Assembly (NCBI RefSeq): GCF_047228825.1 | Contig: NZ_JBFEGN010000025.1 | Span: 1 to 42,459, forward strand | Reading direction: 5' to 3' | DNA from: Siminovitchia sp047228825 | GTDB lineage: Bacteria > Bacillota > Bacilli > Bacillales > Bacillaceae_C | Length of the DNA stretch: 42,459 nucleotides | In this document: positions 38,343 through 42,459 of the stretch, one piece after another | Layout: every line of letters starts with the position of its first letter | Position numbering within the stretch: the stretch's first letter is position 1 | Made by a program: the position numbers and the translations under genes | Notes under the pieces: model-generated | The model's input: only the letters and a program-made list of their open reading frames with translations | Told to the model about the DNA's origin: nothing | Databases searched by the model: none

Positions 38343-39686
38343 TCAAAACCAGCCCTTAACCGTTTTGGCCGCGCTGTCCCATACGTCCCCGAAAAAGCTC
38401 CCTATTCCGCGCATCATTAAAACAAACCAGTTGGCTTTTTCCACTTTTTCTGCAGTGACCATATCTACGGATGCTGATTTGCTTTTTGATAAATATCCGT
38501 AAGGATCTTCACCCTGATATACAGCTTCCAATACGCCCAATTTGTCGCCTTTTTTAATTGGTGCGGCCAATTTCCCCTCTTTATCCAGTTTCTTTTTGTC
38601 TATTTTAACTTGGGGTTTGTACATTTTATCTTCCCCGTTTTTGACAACAACTTGTAAAGGTGATTTAGACTGAATGGCAACAGACTTTTCTTTTCCGTTT
38701 ACAACAGGAACTGTTTTATTCCCTTTTGCCTGATAGCCTTCCGGATAAATTTCCTTTACGGAGAAATTTGTAAATGCATAGTCCATCATTTTCTTTGTTT
38801 CGTCAAATCTTGATTTATATTCACCTTGTCCATTTTTCCCTTTCGCATTCATGACAACCGTGATGACCCTAAGGCCATCCCGTTTTGCCGTTCCGGTAAA
38901 ACAGTATCCGGCAAAGTCTGTTGTTCCGGTTTTTAACCCGTCCACGCCTTCATAGCCATAGATCAGAGAAGGGAGCATCCAGTTCCAGTTTTTCATTTTT
39001 CCAGGCATGCCGGGAAATTCTTTCACGGGTACACTCGTTGTTTCCAATACTTCCGGATAATCATTCATTAGCCGGGAAGCAAGTTTTGCCATGGCTCGTG
39101 CAGACATAATGTTTTCGTCTTCCGGTCCGGTTCCCTCCGGATGTTTGCCTTTTAAATCCTTATTGTTTAGACCCGTTGAATTAACAAATTTATAGTTTTC
39201 AAGTCCCAGCTCCTCCGCTTTTTTGTTCATCATGTCAACAAACTTTTTTTCCGATCCCGCTATGGCTTCGGCAATGGCAATCGTGGCGCCGTTCGCCGAA
39301 TAAATCGCCATCGCTTCATACAATTGCCGGATTGAATATTTTTTCCCGGCCTCCAGCGGCACATTTGAAAGATTCGTATCAACGGATACCTGGTGAACAT
39401 AATCACTGATGGTTTGTTCCTGTTCCCAGGATATTTGTTTATTTTTAATCGCTTCGAACATTAAATACTCGGTCATCATTTTGGACATCGAGGCTATGCC
39501 GAGCGCTGTATCTTCATTTTTTGCGTATAGTATCTTTCCTGTAGACGCTTCAACGAGGATCGCCGCATCCGCGTTAACATTGAGCGCATCTTCTGCAGAA
39601 GTGCGTTCAGGAACGGTAATGATGCTAGTGAATATGACTAACGACATAAATAATGCTAAAAATGGTATCTTTTTGCTAATTATCAC
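38343..39686 (-). CDS. dacA: D-alanyl-D-alanine carboxypeptidase DacA (PBP5)
   Basis: Serine peptidase of 447 residues that trims the terminal D-Ala of peptidoglycan pentapeptides. A signal peptide (MIISKKIPFLALFMSLVIF...) is followed by the peptidase domain. The active-site motifs are SMSK (SxxK), SAN (SxN, YSANGATIA) and KTG (GLKTGTTDFAG). A PBP5 C-terminal beta domain (about 315-410) and an amphipathic membrane-anchoring C-terminus (WFVLMMRGIGSFFGDVW) complete the usual architecture. The start is GTG with GGAGGG seven bases upstream; an ATG five codons earlier overlaps the ribosome site. Confidence 0.96.
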   Translation of the reverse strand: MIISKKIPFLALFMSLVIFTSIITVPERTSAEDALNVNADAAILVEASTGKILYAKNEDTALGIASMSKMMTEYLMFEAIKNKQISWEQEQTISDYVHQVSVDTNLSNVPLEAGKKYSIRQLYEAMAIYSANGATIAIAEAIAGSEKKFVDMMNKKAEELGLENYKFVNSTGLNNKDLKGKHPEGTGPEDENIMSARAMAKLASRLMNDYPEVLETTSVPVKEFPGMPGKMKNWNWMLPSLIYGYEGVDGLKTGTTDFAGYCFTGTAKRDGLRVITVVMNAKGKNGQGEYKSRFDETKKMMDYAFTNFSVKEIYPEGYQAKGNKTVPVVNGKEKSVAIQSKSPLQVVVKNGEDKMYKPQVKIDKKKLDKEGKLAAPIKKGDKLGVLEAVYQGEDPYGYLSKSKSASVDMVTAEKVEKANWFVLMMRGIGSFFGDVWDSAAKTVKGWF

Positions 39687-39721
39687 AAGTTTACCCTCCA
39701 AATTATATGTACACCCTTGTC

Positions 39722-39730
39722 ATTTTATCA
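39722..39730 (-). promoter_or_regulatory. Extended -10 promoter of dacA
   Basis: TGATAAAAT on the minus strand, about 36 bases before the start codon. The -35 is weak. Confidence 0.5.
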
Positions 39731-39773
39731 TAGATAAACATCATTGAGTAGGCTGTATTCTTTTCAGTTTCTT

Positions 39774-39821
39774 AACAAAAAAAGGCAAAGCCCATTCACT
39801 GGATTCATTAGGGCTTTGCCA
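39774..39821 (-). terminator. Terminator of guaB
   Basis: Perfect ten-base arms (39784-39793, 39811-39820) followed by a seven-T run on the minus strand, ten bases after the guaB stop. Confidence 0.9.
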
Positions 39822-39830
39822 TTCATTTTT

Positions 39831-41297
39831 TTATGATATTGAGTAGTTTGGCGCTTCTTTTGTAATTTGTACATCATGCGGATGGCTTTCACGAAGTCCG
39901 GCGCCGGTCATTTTGATAAATTGGGCGTTTTCACGGAAGTACTCCAAGTTGGGAGAACCGCAGTAGCCCATTCCGGCCCGAAGCCCTCCGGTTAGCTGAT
40001 AAAGCGTATCGGCGAGCGGGCCTTTATAAGGAACCCGGCCTTCAATGCCCTCCGGAACAAATTTTTTCGCATCTTCTTGAAAATAACGGTCTTTTGAGCC
40101 TTTTTGCATGGCGCCTTCCGATCCCATGCCGCGGTATACTTTAAAACGGCGCCCTTGGAAAATTTCGGTCTCGCCAGGGCTTTCCGACGTTCCTGCAAGA
40201 AGGCTTCCGAGCATGACGGCATGCCCGCCTGCAGCAAGAGCTTTCACGATATCCCCGGAATATTTGATTCCGCCGTCAGCGATGATCGTTTTTCCGTGCT
40301 TCCTTGCTTCTGTCGCACAATCATAAATAGCCGTAATTTGCGGGACACCGACTCCTGCAACAACACGGGTTGTACAAATGGAACCCGGTCCGATGCCAAC
40401 TTTTACAACATCTGCTCCCGCTTCATATAAAGCCCTCGTCGCTTCTGTTGTGGCAACGTTTCCGGCAATCAAGTTCAGACTTGGATATTGCTCACGGATT
40501 TCCCGGACCGTTCCCAGTACGCCGTCTGAATGGCCATGGGCCGTATCAACCACGATGGCATCTACTTGCGAATTGACAAGCGCTTCAACCCGTCTATAGG
40601 TGTCTTTCGCCACCCCGACTGCCGCGGCTGCAAGAAGGCGGCCTTTTTCATCCTTTGCAGAATTTGGATATTCAATTACTTTTTCTATATCTTTGATCGT
40701 AATTAATCCTTTGAGGACTCCGTGATCATCAATCAAAGGCAGTTTTTCAATCCGATGTACCTGAAGTATTTTTTCTGCTTCGGCAAGCGAAGTTCCGACA
40801 GGGGCTGTAATAAGATTTTCTTTCGTCATGACCTCGGTAATCGGAAGAGAATAATCCTGAATAAAACGCATATCCCTGTTGGTAATAATGCCAACCAATA
40901 TTTTATCTTCTTCGTTATTCACAATCGGAACTCCGGATATCCGATATTTTCCCATTAAATGTTCTGCATCATATACCTGATGTTCCGGGGTCAGGAAAAA
41001 CGGATCGGTAATTACTCCGCTTTCAGATCTTTTTACCTTATCTACTTGTTCGGCTTGCTGTTCAATGCTCATATTTTTATGAATGACGCCCAGGCCGCCC
41101 TGGCGCGCCATGGAAATCGCCATGTCCGACTCGGTAACGGTATCCATTCCCGCACTGATGATAGGTATTTTCAACTTTAGGCTGTCTGTCAGGCTTACAC
41201 TCAAATCCACTTCTTTCGGCAAGACCTCGGATTTGGCCGGGATTAACAACACGTCATCAAAGGTTAATCCTTCTTTTGCAAACTTAGACTCCCACAT
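39831..41297 (-). CDS. guaB: IMP dehydrogenase
   Basis: NAD-dependent enzyme of 488 residues catalysing the first committed step of GMP synthesis. The barrel is interrupted by two CBS domains (about 95-205; VMTKENLITAPVGTSLAEAEKILQVHRIEKLPLIDD). The catalytic loop is GIGPGSICTTRVVAGVGVPQ with the nucleophilic Cys, and the flap is KGSKDRYFQ...VPEGIEGRVPYKG. ATG 41297 follows GGGGGAC and matches the family start MWESKFAKEGLTFDDVLL; the longer frame covers the promoter. TTGACA (41355-41360) with TGATAACCT 17 bases downstream is a plausible promoter. Confidence 0.97.
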   Translation of the reverse strand: MWESKFAKEGLTFDDVLLIPAKSEVLPKEVDLSVSLTDSLKLKIPIISAGMDTVTESDMAISMARQGGLGVIHKNMSIEQQAEQVDKVKRSESGVITDPFFLTPEHQVYDAEHLMGKYRISGVPIVNNEEDKILVGIITNRDMRFIQDYSLPITEVMTKENLITAPVGTSLAEAEKILQVHRIEKLPLIDDHGVLKGLITIKDIEKVIEYPNSAKDEKGRLLAAAAVGVAKDTYRRVEALVNSQVDAIVVDTAHGHSDGVLGTVREIREQYPSLNLIAGNVATTEATRALYEAGADVVKVGIGPGSICTTRVVAGVGVPQITAIYDCATEARKHGKTIIADGGIKYSGDIVKALAAGGHAVMLGSLLAGTSESPGETEIFQGRRFKVYRGMGSEGAMQKGSKDRYFQEDAKKFVPEGIEGRVPYKGPLADTLYQLTGGLRAGMGYCGSPNLEYFRENAQFIKMTGAGLRESHPHDVQITKEAPNYSIS

Positions 41298-41331
41298 TTT
41301 TTTTCGTCCCCCTGCCCAAAATATTATTAGT

Positions 41332-41360
41332 AGGTTATCAATTGGATAAAATACTGTCAA
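41332..41360 (-). promoter_or_regulatory. Candidate sigma-A promoter of guaB
   Basis: Perfect -35 TTGACA (41355-41360), a 17-base spacer and a poor -10 TAACCT (41332-41337) rescued by an extended TGA. It ends about 10 bases from the earliest possible yaaC start, so the two genes share control DNA. Confidence 0.5.
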
Positions 41361-41369
41361 GGTTAACGG

Positions 41370-42374
41370 GTGATGTTCAACTTTTCTAATTATTCGGAGG
41401 TGTTTTGTCTGTCTGCATATGAAAAAATTTGGATGCAATTCAACTTTTTTCAGTCGGCATCTACAGTTCGCTCTTATTTAAAAAGCAATTATGAAAAAAT
41501 GCAAATAGAGGATGCTGAAAGAAAAAGCTATGATAATTGTTACCCATTTATGTACTATTTGGAACAAGGCGAAACCTATTACACACAGGCTGCCCAATCC
41601 CCCTTTTCTATTAGGCCCGTATTGCTTTATTACGGATTGATTCATTTACTGAAAGCCTGCCTGCTTACAGTGGATCCCAATTATCCGGGAACAACCTCCG
41701 TTTTGGCCCACGGCGTTTCTGCCAGAAAAAGAAAAAAGCGCAACTACCAATTTCTTGAAGACGAAGTGAAAATTCAAAAAAACGGTTTGTGCACCTATTT
41801 TACAGAGCAGATGTATCAACTGAAGCACTTGGAAGGCGAGAAATTTAAAATGGAGGAATTGCTGGCGCAAATTCCGGAATTGGACGATCTCTACTTGTTT
41901 ACAAGCGGAAAAAGCAATTTTGTTTTACTGGGTCAGCTCCCCGACAATATTTGGACGATCCCGACTGAATTGGCGCAAAACTACCATATAACTGCTCAAA
42001 GGTTAAAACAGTTTTTGGAAAACAGGCATCCAGGAATGATTTATTGGCTTGAAAACAAAGATAATGAAGCAGAGCTTCAAATTGACGGCAATCGTACCGA
42101 CTTCTTTCCGCCTTTCCGCTATCATATATTTAAAAAAAGATTCGGACTGTGCTCCTCACTGCAAACTGCCATTCATCTTCCCGACCTTTTGATCCACTAT
42201 TTGCTCTTATTTAACTTAAGCATGATTGCCCGTTACGAAACGGAATGGTGGATGGACCTCATAAAAACGGCCTCCGACCTGGATTATCCATTCATCCATG
42301 CTTTTTTACATATTACGGCTGAAAAAAGCCCGCAAATGATCCTTGAATATTTAACGGGAAACAAAAAAACATAG
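41370..42374 (+). CDS. yaaC: YaaC-like protein of unknown function
   Basis: Cytoplasmic protein of 334 residues from the longest start (B. subtilis YaaC 315). Conserved YaaC features include SYDNCYPFMYYLEQGETYY, PVLLYYGLIHLLKACLLTVDPNYPGTTSVLAHGVSARKRKKRNYQFLEDEVKIQKNGL and LLIHYLLLFNLSMIARYETEWW. The role is unknown. The start is uncertain. GTG 41370 and ATG 41373 have poor ribosome sites, whereas a strong GGAGGTG (41396-41402) is six bases before an in-frame CTG at 41409. A CTG start would give 321 residues, closest to the family. It is divergent from guaB and convergent with the rRNA operon, as in B. subtilis. Confidence 0.9.
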   Translation: MMFNFSNYSEVFCLSAYEKIWMQFNFFQSASTVRSYLKSNYEKMQIEDAERKSYDNCYPFMYYLEQGETYYTQAAQSPFSIRPVLLYYGLIHLLKACLLTVDPNYPGTTSVLAHGVSARKRKKRNYQFLEDEVKIQKNGLCTYFTEQMYQLKHLEGEKFKMEELLAQIPELDDLYLFTSGKSNFVLLGQLPDNIWTIPTELAQNYHITAQRLKQFLENRHPGMIYWLENKDNEAELQIDGNRTDFFPPFRYHIFKKRFGLCSSLQTAIHLPDLLIHYLLLFNLSMIARYETEWWMDLIKTASDLDYPFIHAFLHITAEKSPQMILEYLTGNKKT

Positions 42375-42397
42375 AGCCTTATGCTCTATGTTTTTGT
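42362..42397. terminator. Bidirectional terminator between yaaC and the rRNA operon
   Basis: Perfect nine-base arms (42369-42377, 42383-42391), an A7 run to the left and TTTTTGTTT to the right. The yaaC stop codon TAG is inside the stem. It serves both yaaC and the converging rrn operon. Confidence 0.9.
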
Positions 42398-42399
42398 TT

Positions 42400-42459
42400 G
42401 CCCGGCAACGTCCTGCTCTCGCAAGGGGAAACCCCTCACTACCATCGGCGCTGAAGAGC
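42400..42459 (-). rRNA. rrf: 5S ribosomal RNA, 3' part (runs off the window)
   Basis: The last 60 nt of a 5S rRNA on the minus strand. It reads from GCTCTTCAGCGCCGATGGTAG through GGGGTTTCCCC to GGACGTTGCCGGGC. The 5' half and the 16S/23S genes should lie to the right. The place beside yaaC matches rrnO of B. subtilis. RNase M5 (rnmV, in this window) matures 5S rRNA. Confidence 0.93.

Noticed and set aside
1..42459. CRISPR arrays, tRNA genes, toxin-antitoxin pairs, restriction or known phage-defence genes
   Set aside because: None was seen. There are no regularly spaced repeats, no tRNA folds outside the T-box target logic, and all larger frames are explained.

Overview
The window is a stretch of low-to-mid GC Firmicutes chromosome from an endospore-forming member of the Bacillaceae. 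It is essentially the segment just off oriC known from Bacillus subtilis between rrnO/yaaC/guaB and spoVG, presented in reverse: most genes are on the minus strand and are transcribed from right to left, away from an origin that should lie beyond the right edge. Spore genes (spoVG, sspF, yabG, yaaH, bofA, csfB) and the conserved order tmk-darA-yaaR-holB-ricT-yabA-yabB-yazA-rsmI, metS-tatD-yabE-rnmV-ksgA-yabG-veg-sspF-ispE-purR-yabJ-spoVG make the assignment firm; the species cannot be told from the sequence alone.

Layout, left to right. (1) 1-6524: an accessory block with a minus-strand two-component system, a divergent plus-strand ABC exporter, and a YdbS/YdbT PH-domain membrane pair. It sits where glmU would be expected after spoVG. 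(2) 6.7-13.2 kb: spoVG (sigma-H-type promoter), purR-yabJ (promoter with a PurBox-like pair), ispE, sspF, veg (tandem sigma-A promoters), yabG, ksgA, rnmV. (3) 13.2-21.3 kb: yabE, tatD, metS, plus-strand abrB, a luxS-yrrT methyl-cycle pair inserted between abrB and rsmI, then rsmI/yazA/yabB. (4) 21.3-30.7 kb: yabA, ricT, holB, yaaR, darA, tmk, csfB, bofA, yaaL, recR, yaaK, dnaX and a DUF2207 membrane protein. (5) 30.8-34.8 kb: the SRP (scr) RNA, a second accessory block encoding a three-gene ABC system whose first permease carries an ectodomain that looks like an M1 peptidase with no catalytic part, and a 0.5 kb gene-free stretch with what looks like a decayed small cysteine-containing peptide gene. 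(6) 34.8-42.4 kb: tadA, plus-strand yaaH, serS with a T-box leader (UCC specifier), dacA, guaB, plus-strand yaaC, and the 3' end of a 5S rRNA gene facing yaaC.

The core genes combine replication (dnaX, holB, yabA, tmk), recombination (recR), translation and RNA modification (metS, serS, tadA, ksgA, rsmI, yabB, rnmV), purine control (guaB, purR), wall turnover (dacA, yabE, yaaH) and sporulation checkpoints. Compared with B. subtilis, pdxST, dck/dgk, the internal rRNA operon and xpaC-yaaN-yaaO are missing. The least explained material is a dispersed palindromic GC-rich repeat (three intergenic copies, all left of 10 kb), the two ABC blocks, and the 34.3-34.8 kb intergenic region. Many start codons are TTG or GTG, and several intrinsic terminators overlap stop codons.
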